DNA of 64,000 bases, taken from Ciceribacter sp. T2.26MG-112.2. GTDB taxonomy: Bacteria > Pseudomonadota > Alphaproteobacteria > Rhizobiales > Rhizobiaceae. Shown here one piece after another: positions 41,570-50,418 of the stretch; positions within the stretch are counted from its first letter, which is position 1, and each line of letters begins with the position of its first letter. The translations under genes and the position numbers were made by a program. The DNA lies in NCBI RefSeq assembly GCF_900492205.1, contig NZ_UEYQ01000004.1, positions 248,001 through 312,000 on the forward strand, in the 5' to 3' direction. A model generated the notes under the pieces. The model was not told where the DNA came from. It ran no database searches and saw only the letters and a list, made by a program, of their open reading frames with translations.

Positions 41570-43586
41570 GGTGGGCGCCCCGGAGCCGGTGCTGCGCCGC
41601 GGTCGGTCGATCCGCTACCGCCTCCTTGCCATCGCGCTTCTGCCGACGCTCGTCATCCTGCCGCTTCTGCTGGTCGGCACCATGGCGCGATGGGAGGCAA
41701 AGTTCGATGCCTTGCTGGCCTCCAAGGTCAATGCCGACCTCACCATCGCGCATCAATATCTGGCACGGATCCTTGAGAATACCGGTGAACATCTGTCGGC
41801 GCTGACAGGTTCGATCGCCTTTCGGGATGCGGCGATGCGTGATGGCGGGACCGGACTTGCGGCCTATCTGGACGAAAATCGGGAGCGCCTCGGGCTCGAC
41901 TTTCTCTTCCTGGTGCAAAGGCAGGGGTCGGTGACCAAGCCTGTCGGACCTTTGGGGCAAGATGGGCTGCGAACGGATTGGCCGGTTCTCGAGGCCGCAT
42001 TGGCGGGAGAGGCGAAGACCGCGATCGACATCTTCTCAAAGCAGGAACTGGCGGCCATTTCGCCGGAACTCGCCGCACGGGCGCAACTCGAACTCGTGCC
42101 GACGCCGAACGCGGTTGCGACCGACCGAGCCAGCGAAACGCGTGGCATGGTCGTGCATTCGGCCAGTCCTGCCTTGCTGCCGGACGGGGAAGAGGCCGCT
42201 CTTGTCGGCGGCATCCTGCTCAACCAGAATCTCGTCTTCATCGACACCATCAATGATCTCGTCTATCGCGCCGCGAGCCTGCCGGAGGGCAGCCAGGGCA
42301 CTGCGACGCTCTTCCTCGAAGATGTCCGGATCAGCACCAATGTCCGGCTGTTCGAGGGCAAGCGGGCGCTCGGCACCCGCGTCTCGGCCGCCGTTCGCCA
42401 GACGGTGCTGGGCGAGGGGCTCGTCTGGCTCGACAGCGCCTTCGTCGTCAATGACTGGTACGTCTCCGCCTATGAGCCGATCAGCGACAGTTTCGGAAGA
42501 CGGGTCGGCATGCTCTATGTCGGTTTTCTCGAAGCGCCGTTTGCCCGTGCCAAGACCGAGACGATCATCGGCATCGTCGTCGCCTTCCTTCTCGTGACGG
42601 CCGCCAGCGTGCCGATCTTCCTGCGCTGGGCGCGGGCGATCTTCAAACCGCTGGAACGGATGACAGGCACAATTGCACGGGTGGAAGAGGGCGATCTCGG
42701 AGCGCGCTCCGGTCTCACCGACGGCAGCGACGAGATCGGACGGGTGGCCGTGCATCTCGACAGCCTGCTCGACCAGTTGCAGCAGCGCGACCGGGATCTG
42801 AGGCGCTGGAACGACGAACTCAACGACCGCGTGGCCGAGCGCACGCGCGAACTCGAACTGGCGAACCGGCAGCTCGAGGCGACGACCAAGCAGCTCGTCA
42901 TGTCGGAAAAGCTGGCGGCGATCGGCGAGATCACGGCCGGTGTCGCCCATGAAATCAACAATCCGATCGCCGTCATGCAGGGCAATCTCGACGTGGTGCG
43001 CAGCGTGCTTGGCGACAGGGCGAGCGATCTTTCCACCGAGCTTAGGCTGATCGACGAGCAGATCCATCGCGTCAGCCAGATCGTCACCAAGCTGCTGCAA
43101 TTCGCCAAGCCGGAGGAATATGCCGGCTATGTCGAGCGCCATCGCGTGGCAGACGTGATCTCGGACTGCCTGCCTTTGGTGCAGCATCTGCTGGGCAAGG
43201 CCGCTATCGACATTGAGAGGGACGATGGCGCGAACCGGCAGGTTCTGATGAACCGGACCGAGTTGCAGCAGGTGCTCATCAACCTGATCGTCAATGCCAT
43301 CCATGCCATGCCGGATGGCGGCAGGCTGCGCCTCATCAGCCGCGACGAGACACGTGACGGCCGCGACGGCATTCGCGTCGATGTGGTGGATACCGGCATC
43401 GGAATGACGCCAGACGTGCTTTCCCGGATTTTTGATCCATTCTTCACCACCAAACGCCGCCAGGGTACCGGCCTCGGCCTGTCGATCAGCCAGACGCTTG
43501 TGAGGCGGCAGGGCGGATCGCTCACCGTCGAGAGCGAACCGGGCAAGGGGACGACCTTCTCCATCTGGCTTCCCGAAGCCGACTGA
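41562..43586 (+). CDS. Membrane sensor histidine kinase with periplasmic Cache-like domain
   Basis: A 674-residue partner of the preceding regulator. TM1 is about 19-41, a large periplasmic sensing region (probably double Cache) is about 45-333, and TM2 is about 334-357. HAMP (about 358-410), a coiled coil (REL..LANRQLEATTKQLVM), HisKA with His463 in GVAHEINNP, and HATPase with VDTGIGMTP and GTGLGLSIS follow. ATG 41562 lies inside the regulator gene, so translation is coupled. The DctB-like architecture suggests it senses a small organic acid outside the cytoplasm; formate or oxalate is only an inference from neighbours. Confidence 0.9.
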   Translation: MPEVGAPEPVLRRGRSIRYRLLAIALLPTLVILPLLLVGTMARWEAKFDALLASKVNADLTIAHQYLARILENTGEHLSALTGSIAFRDAAMRDGGTGLAAYLDENRERLGLDFLFLVQRQGSVTKPVGPLGQDGLRTDWPVLEAALAGEAKTAIDIFSKQELAAISPELAARAQLELVPTPNAVATDRASETRGMVVHSASPALLPDGEEAALVGGILLNQNLVFIDTINDLVYRAASLPEGSQGTATLFLEDVRISTNVRLFEGKRALGTRVSAAVRQTVLGEGLVWLDSAFVVNDWYVSAYEPISDSFGRRVGMLYVGFLEAPFARAKTETIIGIVVAFLLVTAASVPIFLRWARAIFKPLERMTGTIARVEEGDLGARSGLTDGSDEIGRVAVHLDSLLDQLQQRDRDLRRWNDELNDRVAERTRELELANRQLEATTKQLVMSEKLAAIGEITAGVAHEINNPIAVMQGNLDVVRSVLGDRASDLSTELRLIDEQIHRVSQIVTKLLQFAKPEEYAGYVERHRVADVISDCLPLVQHLLGKAAIDIERDDGANRQVLMNRTELQQVLINLIVNAIHAMPDGGRLRLISRDETRDGRDGIRVDVVDTGIGMTPDVLSRIFDPFFTTKRRQGTGLGLSISQTLVRRQGGSLTVESEPGKGTTFSIWLPEAD

Positions 43587-43599
43587 TTGACGCCTGGAT

Positions 43600-43634
43600 G
43601 GACAGAATGTCCGTGGCGATCGGACATTCTGTCC
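43600..43634 (+). promoter_or_regulatory. Paired palindromes, probable upstream activator sites
   Basis: GGACAGAATGTCC (43600-43612) and GGACATTCTGTCC (43622-43634) are each palindromic and are also inverted copies of each other. Together with flanking AT and AT they make one 39-base palindrome (43598-43636). Centres are 22 bp apart, two DNA turns. They lie 50-90 bp before a -24/-12 promoter, the right place for an NtrC-type activator. Confidence 0.75.
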
Positions 43635-43685
43635 ATGTTGGTGCGGCCGTCGCGACTAAGTTATTGAAAAATGGTAAATTTGAGT

Positions 43686-43701
43686 TGGCATGGTGGTTGC
43701 A
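43686..43701 (+). promoter_or_regulatory. Sigma-54 (-24/-12) promoter for the OFA transporter
   Basis: TGGCATGGTGGTTGCA matches the RpoN consensus TGGCAC-N5-TTGCW, with GG at 43687-43688 and GC at 43699-43700, exactly 10 bases between. Predicted transcription start is near 43712, giving a leader of about 190 bases. Confidence 0.8.
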
Positions 43702-43770
43702 AAGGGATCCGTGTTCCCAACGCTTGACCTGGAGACAGGATCCGGACGGGAACAGGAAGGAAACGGCAAT

Positions 43771-43836
43771 ATGCCGCTTCTTGTTTGGACCGGTCTCGCG
43801 GTGTGCCTTGTCGAAGGAGCAACAAGGCGCGGATAA
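43771..43836 (+). CDS. Possible 21-residue leader peptide ahead of the OFA transporter
   Basis: An ATG at 43771, with AGGAAGG about 10 bases upstream, opens a 21-residue frame with a hydrophobic first half (PLLVWTGLAVCLV) and a basic end (RRG), stopping at TAA 43834-43836. It lies inside the predicted leader transcript. It may be a translated upstream ORF or chance; nothing else supports it. Confidence 0.25.
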   Translation: MPLLVWTGLAVCLVEGATRRG

Positions 43837-43900
43837 CCGCAGATGGCCGGGTCGGGGAAAGATCCATCGGCGATGACCGATGGGAGGGAGGATATCAAAT

Positions 43901-45556
43901 ATGTCTGCTGCGACAGAAACATTGACGGGCGGCTATGGAGGCGGTGGCCTTCTCGACCGCGAACGCATCATCGCCAAACCGGGTTTCAACCGCTGGCTGG
44001 TCCCGCCGGCCGCCCTTGCCATCCATCTCTGCATCGGCATGGCCTATGGCTTTTCGGTCTTCTGGCTGCCGCTCACCAAGTCGCTGGGTATCAGCCAGTC
44101 CGTGGCCTGTCCGGATCTGACGCTGGCGTCGGCACTGTTCACCACCAGTTGCGATTGGCGCGTCGCCGACCTCGGCTGGATCTACACGCTGTTCTTCGTC
44201 CTGCTCGGCTCGTCCGCCGCGATCTGGGGCGGCTGGCTGGAGCGGGTCGGTCCGCGTCGGGCCGGCTTCGTTTCGGCCTGCTGCTGGTGCGGCGGCATTC
44301 TGATCGCGGCAATAGGCGTCATGACCCACCAGCTTTGGCTGATGTGGCTCGGCGCCGGCGTGATCGGCGGCATCGGTCTCGGGCTCGGCTACATCTCGCC
44401 GGTCTCGACGCTGATCAAGTGGTTCCCCGACCGTCGCGGCATGGCGACCGGCATGGCGATCATGGGCTTCGGCGGCGGTGCGATGATCGGTGCGCCGCTG
44501 GCCGACATGCTGATGAACACCTTCAAGAGCGAAACCTCGGTCGGCGTCTGGCAGACCTTCGTCGTCATGGCGGGGATCTACTTCGTCTTCATGATGGGTG
44601 GGGCCTTCGGCTATCGCATCCCGCCGGCCGGCTGGCGTCCCGAAGGCTTCGTGCCCCCGGTCGCCAAGGACAGCATGATCACCAGCCGTCACGTGCACCT
44701 GAAGAACGCGCACAAGACCAAGCAGTTCTGGCTGATCTGGGCGGTTCTCTGCCTCAACGTCTCGGCCGGCATCGGCGTGATCGGCATGGCTTCGCCCATG
44801 CTGCAGGAAATCTTTGCCGGCTCGCTGCTTGGATTGCCCGAGTTGAAATTCTCCGATCTCAGCAAGGAGCAGTTGACGGCGATCGCCGCGATCGCCGCCG
44901 GCTTTACCGGGCTCCTCTCCCTGTTCAACATCGGCGGGCGCTTCTTCTGGGCCTCGCTCTCCGACAAGATCGGCCGCAAGAACACCTATTACGTGTTCTT
45001 CCTGCTCGGCATCCTGCTCTACGCCTCGGCCCCCTGGGCTGCGGGCATCGGCAGCAAGGTGTTCTTCGTCGCAGCGTTCTGCATCATTCTGTCGATGTAT
45101 GGCGGTGGCTTTGCCACCATTCCCGCCTATCTGGCGGACATCTTCGGCACGCAGTTCGTCGGCGCGATCCATGGCCGCCTGCTGACCGCCTGGGCAACCG
45201 CCGGCATCATCGGCCCGGTGGTGGTCAACTACATCCGCGAGGCGCAGATCGCCGCCGGCATTCCGCGCGCCCAGGTCTACGACTTCACCATGTATATCCT
45301 GGCCGGAATGCTGGCGCTTGGGCTGGTCGCCAACTTCCTGGTCAAGCCGCTGTCCGACAAGTGGTTCATGTCGGATGAGGAAGTGGCGTCGCTGCAAGCC
45401 AAGACGAAGGCCGAGGCTGCGGGTCCGACCGGCTCCTTCGGCATCGGTACGGGTGGCCTCGACGGCAAGGCGGCGGTCGCCTGGGCGGTGGTCGGCATCC
45501 CGATCCTCTGGGGTGTGTGGATCACGCTGCAGAAGACGTTCGTTCTGTTCGGCTGA
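43901..45556 (+). CDS. OFA family MFS transporter (oxalate/formate antiporter type)
   Basis: A 551-residue inner-membrane carrier of the oxalate/formate antiporter family of the major facilitator superfamily, with about 12 core helices. FNRWLVPPAALAIHLCIGMAYG and SPVSTLIKWFPDRRGMATG are family blocks. Two parts exceed a minimal OFA protein: an insert around residues 230-330 and a C-terminal extra helix (VAWAVVGIPILWGVWITLQ). That helix resembles the separate small subunit found beside OFA genes in other bacteria. ATG 43901 follows GGGAGGGAGG. Its place after fds genes suggests formate or oxalate import, but pyruvate-like acids are possible. Confidence 0.85.
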   Translation: MSAATETLTGGYGGGGLLDRERIIAKPGFNRWLVPPAALAIHLCIGMAYGFSVFWLPLTKSLGISQSVACPDLTLASALFTTSCDWRVADLGWIYTLFFVLLGSSAAIWGGWLERVGPRRAGFVSACCWCGGILIAAIGVMTHQLWLMWLGAGVIGGIGLGLGYISPVSTLIKWFPDRRGMATGMAIMGFGGGAMIGAPLADMLMNTFKSETSVGVWQTFVVMAGIYFVFMMGGAFGYRIPPAGWRPEGFVPPVAKDSMITSRHVHLKNAHKTKQFWLIWAVLCLNVSAGIGVIGMASPMLQEIFAGSLLGLPELKFSDLSKEQLTAIAAIAAGFTGLLSLFNIGGRFFWASLSDKIGRKNTYYVFFLLGILLYASAPWAAGIGSKVFFVAAFCIILSMYGGGFATIPAYLADIFGTQFVGAIHGRLLTAWATAGIIGPVVVNYIREAQIAAGIPRAQVYDFTMYILAGMLALGLVANFLVKPLSDKWFMSDEEVASLQAKTKAEAAGPTGSFGIGTGGLDGKAAVAWAVVGIPILWGVWITLQKTFVLFG

Positions 45557-45621
45557 AGCAAGGCAATCGCGGGTTGGAAGGCGACATTCAATGCCTTCGG
45601 CCCGCTTGAAGGGACAAAGAG

Positions 45622-45650
45622 AAAGGGCTCCGCAGTGCGGAGCCCTTTTC
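45622..45650. terminator. Bidirectional terminator between OFA transporter and cheW
   Basis: AAAGGGCTCCGC, loop AGT, GCGGAGCCCTTTT: an 11-bp GC-rich stem flanked by A-run and T-run, so it can end transcripts from both the transporter and the convergent cheW gene. Confidence 0.9.
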
Positions 45651-45685
45651 AGTCTTGTCGGAATGCGTCGAGGAGGTCAGCCTTC

Positions 45686-46165
45686 TCAGGCGGCCATTTC
45701 TTCGATTTCGCTGCCCTTGAACATCTTGGCGAGGTTCAGGAAGCAGATCATGCCGTGTTCGTTGGCGATGATGCCTTCGGAGAAGGACTTGTCGAAGGAG
45801 GCCGAGATCTCCGGAACCGGCTGGACCTGGCTGGAAGGGATCGTCAGGATGTCCGAGACGCGGTCAACCAGCATGCCGATGACCATGTTGTGAACTTCGG
45901 CGACGACGATGGCGGAGCGCTCGTTGGCGACTGTGCTCTTCATGCCCAGCTTGTAGGCGAGGTCGATGATCGGAATGACCGAGCCGCGCAGGTTCATCAC
46001 GCCGATGACGTCTGCAGGAGCATGCGGGATCGGCGTCGACGGCGCCCAGCCGCGGATTTCGCGGATGGTCGTGGTCTTGACGCAGAATTCCTGGTCATGC
46101 AGCCGGAAGGCGATGATTTCGAGGGTTTCGCCGTTGAAGCTTGTCGAGTTGATCGCGGTCGCCAT
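45686..46165 (-). CDS. cheW: Chemotaxis coupling protein CheW
   Basis: A 159-residue CheW that links chemoreceptors to the CheA kinase. LEIIAFRLHDQEFCV opens the SH3-like fold; IREIRGWAPSTPIPHAPADVIGV and MNLRGSVIPIIDLAYKLG are the family core. It follows the chemoreceptor gene with a TAATG overlap, so the two are co-translated. No cheA is in the window; this is a satellite receptor-adaptor pair. Confidence 0.95.
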   Translation of the reverse strand: MATAINSTSFNGETLEIIAFRLHDQEFCVKTTTIREIRGWAPSTPIPHAPADVIGVMNLRGSVIPIIDLAYKLGMKSTVANERSAIVVAEVHNMVIGMLVDRVSDILTIPSSQVQPVPEISASFDKSFSEGIIANEHGMICFLNLAKMFKGSEIEEMAA

Positions 46166-47949
46166 TAGAATTCTTCCCAACTTTCCTGTGCCTGGGCGGT
46201 CGCTGCGCCGCCTGTTGCTGCGCGTGCGACCTTAGCCATGAGTTTGCGTGCCGGGGATGCGACGGGTCGGGCATCAGGACGCGCTAGGGTTACTGTATTC
46301 GAAGAGTGTTGCCCAAATCTAAACTGAGCCAGGAGATTGCGAAGGGTCTCGGATTCCCTGGCAAGGCTGTGGCTGGCGGCGGTGGTCTCCTCGACCATGG
46401 CCGCGTTCTGCTGCGTATTCTGGTCCATGGCGTTGACCGCCTTGTTGATCTCCTGCAGCCCGGTCGCCTGTTCGCGCGAGGCCTCGACGATGGCGATGAC
46501 GTTGCTGTTGATGTCCTGAACCTCCGAGACGATCTGCTCCAGCGCTTTGCCGGTCTGGCCGACGAGCGAGACGCCGTTGCGGACCTGTTCGCCGGATGTG
46601 GTGATCAGCGCCTTGATCTCCTTGGCGGCGTTGGCCGAACGCTGGGCGAGTTCGCGGACCTCCTGGGCGACGACCGCAAATCCCTTGCCGGCCTCGCCGG
46701 CACGGGCTGCTTCCACGCCGGCATTCAGTGCCAGAAGGTTGGTCTGGAAGGCGATGTCATCGATTACGCCGATGATGTTGGAGATTTCCCGTGACGAGGA
46801 TTCGATCTGGCCCATCGCGGCAATCGCGCTCTTTACGACTTCACCCGATTTTTCCGCGCCGGCCTTGGTGCGGGCGACGAGAGAGCCGGCCTCGTCGGCG
46901 CGCTTCGAACTGTCGGTAACGGTCTGGGTGATCTCCTCGAGCGCTGCTGCAGTCTCCTCGACGGCGGCCGCCTGCTGCTCGGTGCGCTTGGCTAGGCTGT
47001 CGGAAGCCGCCTGGATTTCCTTCGAACCGGCGGCGATCGCATTGGTGTTCTCGCCGACCGTCGCCATTGCCGCCTGCAGCTTGTCGAGCGAGTTGTTGAA
47101 GTCGAGGCGAAGGCGGTCGAGGCCGGGGATCAGCGGACGTTCGATCCGTGCCGTCAGGTCGCCCTCGGCAAGCGCCGTCAGCCCGACCGCGACGTCATCG
47201 ACGGAGCGAACCCGATCTGTAATGTCGGTGGCGAACTTGACGACCTTGAACACTCGGCCGTTCATGTCGAAAATCGGATTGTACGAAGCCTGGATCCATA
47301 CGACCTTGCCGCCCTTGCCGATCCGCTTGAACTCCTCGGAGAAGAATTCGCCGCCGGCAAGCTTCTGCCAGAAGCGCTGATAGTCGGCGCTCTGGGTGTA
47401 GGAGGGCTCGCAGAACATCGCATGATGCTTGCCCTGGATCTCGGACAGGCTGTAGCCGAGGGTGGTGAGGAAATTGTCGTTGGCGGTGAGGATCTCACCC
47501 GTGGGGGTGAATTCGATCATCGCCTGGGCGCGCGAGATAGCCGCGATCTTGCCGGCGTCCTCGGCCGATTTCAGCTTCTGCGCGGTGATGTCGGTGGCGA
47601 CCTTGACGACCTTGTAGGGTTTGCCGCCGCTGAACACCGGATTGTAGGAGGCCTGGATCCAGACCTCCTGACCGGTCTTCGATATGCGCTTGTATTCGCG
47701 GGAATCAAACCGCCCGGCGCCGAGGTCCGCCCAGAACTGCTTGTATTCCGGCGATGCCACATAGGTCGGGTCGCAGAACATGCTGTGATGCTTGCCCTGG
47801 ATTTCCGAGAGCTGGTACCCCAGCGCGCGGCAGAAATTCTCGTTGGCGGTGATGATCTTGCCGTCGAGGCTGAACTCGATGATAGCTTGCGAACTGCTCA
47901 CGGCCGCCAGGATCGCCTTCGCATCCGCGCCGAATATATTGATGTGCAC
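46165..47949 (-). CDS. Cytoplasmic methyl-accepting chemotaxis protein with two PAS domains
   Basis: A 594-residue soluble chemoreceptor with no transmembrane segment. Two similar PAS domains (about 15-125 and 137-247) repeat LGYQLSEIQGKHHSMFC and LGYSLSEIQGKHHAMFC. A HAMP-like part leads to the signalling hairpin with tip IDDIAFQTNLLALNAGVEAA. The protein ends in SWEEF, a CheR-docking W-x-x-F pentapeptide. PAS receptors of this kind, like Aer, often sense redox or energy state; any PAS cofactor is not visible. A CtrA-type site lies 145 bases upstream. Confidence 0.93.
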   Translation of the reverse strand: MHINIFGADAKAILAAVSSSQAIIEFSLDGKIITANENFCRALGYQLSEIQGKHHSMFCDPTYVASPEYKQFWADLGAGRFDSREYKRISKTGQEVWIQASYNPVFSGGKPYKVVKVATDITAQKLKSAEDAGKIAAISRAQAMIEFTPTGEILTANDNFLTTLGYSLSEIQGKHHAMFCEPSYTQSADYQRFWQKLAGGEFFSEEFKRIGKGGKVVWIQASYNPIFDMNGRVFKVVKFATDITDRVRSVDDVAVGLTALAEGDLTARIERPLIPGLDRLRLDFNNSLDKLQAAMATVGENTNAIAAGSKEIQAASDSLAKRTEQQAAAVEETAAALEEITQTVTDSSKRADEAGSLVARTKAGAEKSGEVVKSAIAAMGQIESSSREISNIIGVIDDIAFQTNLLALNAGVEAARAGEAGKGFAVVAQEVRELAQRSANAAKEIKALITTSGEQVRNGVSLVGQTGKALEQIVSEVQDINSNVIAIVEASREQATGLQEINKAVNAMDQNTQQNAAMVEETTAASHSLARESETLRNLLAQFRFGQHSSNTVTLARPDARPVASPARKLMAKVARAATGGAATAQAQESWEEF

Positions 47950-48092
47950 TCTCAGTCCCCTTTGTTATGGCACATGAATGAGCGGCCAGACCGTCGTTAG
48001 TGCCGTGAATCTAAAATCTGAGAAAACTACGGTAGCCGGCGAGCGGCAGATTTCTGGCGACGCTCGTTACCCCTAAAAATAGGGGGTTATAG

Positions 48093-48107
48093 TTAAGGGC
48101 TGCTTAA
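48093..48107 (-). promoter_or_regulatory. CtrA-type binding site TTAA-N7-TTAA
   Basis: TTAAGGGCTGCTTAA is a perfect TTAA-N7-TTAA match, 145 bases upstream of the chemoreceptor start. CtrA is known to control motility and chemotaxis genes in many alphaproteobacteria. Confidence 0.5.
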
Positions 48108-48196
48108 GGGGATGGTGGGTGAAGACCAAAGTCTCAGATGGCGGGCAAATGCTCACCAAAAAAATCATGAACCAAAACATGATCCTCGAAAGAACG

Positions 48197-48224
48197 AAGG
48201 CCCTCGCCGGAGGACGAGAGCCTT
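48197..48224 (-). terminator. Probable terminator after rocD
   Basis: AAGGCCCTCG (48197-48206) and CGAGAGCCTT (48215-48224) pair 9 of 10 bases. On the minus strand the stem is followed by CGTTCTTTCG, a weak T-rich tail. Confidence 0.5.
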
Positions 48225-48260
48225 GCTGGTTCCGCGACTGGCGGTCAGTGTCTGGTCTGG

Positions 48261-49463
48261 TTACTGCATCAGAACCTTCTCGATCCTGTCCAGCGCCCAG
48301 TCCACCTGTTCCCTGGTGATGACCAGCGGTGGGGCCAGCCGGATCGTATCGACATGGGTATCCTTGGCGAGCAGGCCGAGGTCTTTCAGCGCGTAGCAAT
48401 ATTGCCTCGCGCCACCCGCCTCCGGGTCGAGCTCGACCGCCAGCATCAGGCCGCGACCGCGCACGTCCTTGACGATGTTCGAGCGGATGGAGCGGAGCCC
48501 CTCGAGGAAATACTCGCCCATGGCGGCGGAGTTCTCGACCATCTTTTCCTCGACCAGCACCTTGAGCGCCTCACGGGCAATGGCGCAGGCGAGCGGATTG
48601 CCGCCGAAGGTCGAGCCATGCTGGCCGGGCTTCAAGACGCCAAGCACCTCGGAATTGGAAAGCACCGCCGAGACCGGGTAGAATCCGCCTGACAGGGCCT
48701 TGCCGATCAGCGTGACGTCGGCCTCGATGCCTTCATGTTCCTCGGCCAAGAGCTTTCCGGTGCGCCCAAGCCCGGTCTGGATCTCATCGAGAATGAGGGT
48801 GACTTTGTTGTCGGTGCAGAGCTCGCGCACCCGGCGTAGATAGCCGGCCGGCGGGATGATGACGCCCGCCTCGCCCTGGATCGGTTCGATCAGCGCGCCG
48901 ACGGTGTTCTCGTTGATCGCCGCTTCGAAGGCTTCGGCATCACCGAAGGGCACCGTGCGGAAGCCGGAGGTGAAGGGGCCGAAGCCGCCGCGTGCATCCG
49001 GATCAGTCGAGAAGGAGACGATGCTGAGCGTGCGACCGTGGAAGTTGCCCGAACAGACGATGATCTCGGCCTTTCCCTCCGGCACGCCCTTGGTCTCGTA
49101 GCCCCATTTGCGCACCGCCTTGATCGCGGTCTCGACGGCTTCGGCGCCTGAGTTCATCGGCAGGATCTTGTGCGAGCCGGTCAGTGCCGCAAGCTCTTCG
49201 TAGAGAAGGGCCAGCTGGTCGTTGCGGAAGGCGCGCGAGGTGAGCGTCAGCTTGGACGCCTGTTCCGTCATGGCGGCCAGGATGCGCGGATGGCAATGGC
49301 CCTGGTTGACGGCCGAATAGGCCGACAAGCAGTCGAGATACTGCTTGCCTTCGCTGTCCCAGACATGGACGCCCTGGCCGCGCGTCAGCACGACGTCGAG
49401 GGGTTTGTAATTGTGCGCGCCGAGGCGCTGTTCGGTGGCGATGAGCTCTGCTGTGTTCGACAT
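48261..49463 (-). CDS. rocD: Ornithine-oxo-acid transaminase
   Basis: A 400-residue PLP enzyme of the class III aminotransferases that converts ornithine and 2-oxoglutarate to glutamate semialdehyde and glutamate. It has [40 protein letters not shown], the Asp-bearing [15 protein letters not shown], and the PLP lysine in [19 protein letters not shown] 49463 starts [12 protein letters not shown]; upstream in-frame sequence overlaps rocF. It lies 19 bases after rocF, forming an arginine-degradation operon. Confidence 0.95.
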   Translation of the reverse strand: MSNTAELIATEQRLGAHNYKPLDVVLTRGQGVHVWDSEGKQYLDCLSAYSAVNQGHCHPRILAAMTEQASKLTLTSRAFRNDQLALLYEELAALTGSHKILPMNSGAEAVETAIKAVRKWGYETKGVPEGKAEIIVCSGNFHGRTLSIVSFSTDPDARGGFGPFTSGFRTVPFGDAEAFEAAINENTVGALIEPIQGEAGVIIPPAGYLRRVRELCTDNKVTLILDEIQTGLGRTGKLLAEEHEGIEADVTLIGKALSGGFYPVSAVLSNSEVLGVLKPGQHGSTFGGNPLACAIAREALKVLVEEKMVENSAAMGEYFLEGLRSIRSNIVKDVRGRGLMLAVELDPEAGGARQYCYALKDLGLLAKDTHVDTIRLAPPLVITREQVDWALDRIEKVLMQ

Positions 49464-49482
49464 CGTTGGTCCTCGGTTTGGT

Positions 49483-50418
49483 CTAAGCGGCGCGGGTTGG
49501 GCGGTCGAGAATGCGCCGGCCAAACAGGCTGGCGGCCAGTTCGACGATGACGCGGGCGCTCTTGCCGCGGTCGTCGAGGAAGGGATTGAGCTCGACAAGG
49601 TCGAGCGAGGAGACGAGGCCGCTGTCGTGCAGCATCTCCATGATCAGGTGGGCCTCGCGGAAGGTCGCGCCGCCGGGGACCGTGGTGCCGACGCCTGGCG
49701 CGACATCGGGATCGAGGAAATCGACGTCGAGGCTGACATGCAGCAGGCCGTTGGCGCCGGATACTTCAGCGATGATCCGCCGCATGATCGCGCCCATGCC
49801 TTCCTCGTCGATGGCGCGCATGTCGAAGACGTTGACGCCGTTCTCGGCGATCGCCAGGCGCTCCTGCTCGTCTACGGAGCGGATGCCGACCTGGTAGACA
49901 TGGCGCGGATCGACAAAGGGTCGATCAGTGGGCAGGATCGGCGCGAATTCGGCCTTGCCGCAGTAGAAGGCGACGGGCATGCCGTGGATGTTGCCGGAAG
50001 GAGATGTCGCCGGCGTATTGAAGTCGGCATGTGCGTCGAGCCAGAGCACGAACAGCGGGCGTCTGAGTTCAGCCGCACGCCGCGCCATGCCGGAGACGCT
50101 GCCCATCGACAGGCTGTGGTCGCCGCCGAGCAGGACCGGAAGGCTGCCTTCGGCTGCGGCGCGATAGGTTCGATCCTCGATGGCGCGGGTGAAGGCGCCG
50201 ACGACCGGGAGGTGGTGCGCCCTGGGGTGTTCCCCGAGGTCGGTTGCCGGCGCCGGGCGCAGGTCGCCGGCGTCGGTGACGCGGTATCCGAGTTCGCCGA
50301 GCGCCGATCCGATGCCGGCGATGCGCAGCGCCGCCGGGCCCATCGCACAGCCGCCGCGGCCGGAGCCTTCCTCCAGTGGAACACCGATCAGCGTGACGGC
50401 CTTGGTCTTGTCGTTCAT
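49483..50418 (-). CDS. rocF: Arginase
   Basis: A 311-residue manganese enzyme that hydrolyses arginine to ornithine and urea. Metal-ligand motifs are [21 protein letters not shown] and [14 protein letters not shown]. The length is standard. It is the first gene of rocF-rocD and is divergent from an Lrp/AsnC regulator, the usual arrangement in Agrobacterium-like bacteria. Confidence 0.95.
   Translation of the reverse strand: MNDKTKAVTLIGVPLEEGSGRGGCAMGPAALRIAGIGSALGELGYRVTDAGDLRPAPATDLGEHPRAHHLPVVGAFTRAIEDRTYRAAAEGSLPVLLGGDHSLSMGSVSGMARRAAELRRPLFVLWLDAHADFNTPATSPSGNIHGMPVAFYCGKAEFAPILPTDRPFVDPRHVYQVGIRSVDEQERLAIAENGVNVFDMRAIDEEGMGAIMRRIIAEVSGANGLLHVSLDVDFLDPDVAPGVGTTVPGGATFREAHLIMEMLHDSGLVSSLDLVELNPFLDDRGKSARVIVELAASLFGRRILDRPTRAA

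Larger units (their letters stand above)
43587..43900. other. Regulatory gap before the OFA transporter
   Basis: This 314-base gap contains, in order, the paired palindromes, an AT-rich segment (43658-43685) that could bind IHF, the -24/-12 promoter, a leader with the possible 21-residue frame, and a strong GGGAGGGAGG Shine-Dalgarno just before 43901. No full gene is supported. Confidence 0.65.
47950..48260. other. Intergenic region between the chemoreceptor and rocD
   Basis: A 311-base gap holding, from the receptor outwards, an AT-rich stretch, a hairpin CCCCTA-AAAA-TAGGGG (48070-48085), a CtrA-type site (48093-48107), and the rocD terminator (48197-48224). Short frames here look non-coding. 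Confidence 0.6.

Noticed and set aside
43598..43876. 92-codon frame before the OFA transporter
   Set aside because: It runs through the paired palindromes and the -24/-12 promoter, which better explain this DNA.
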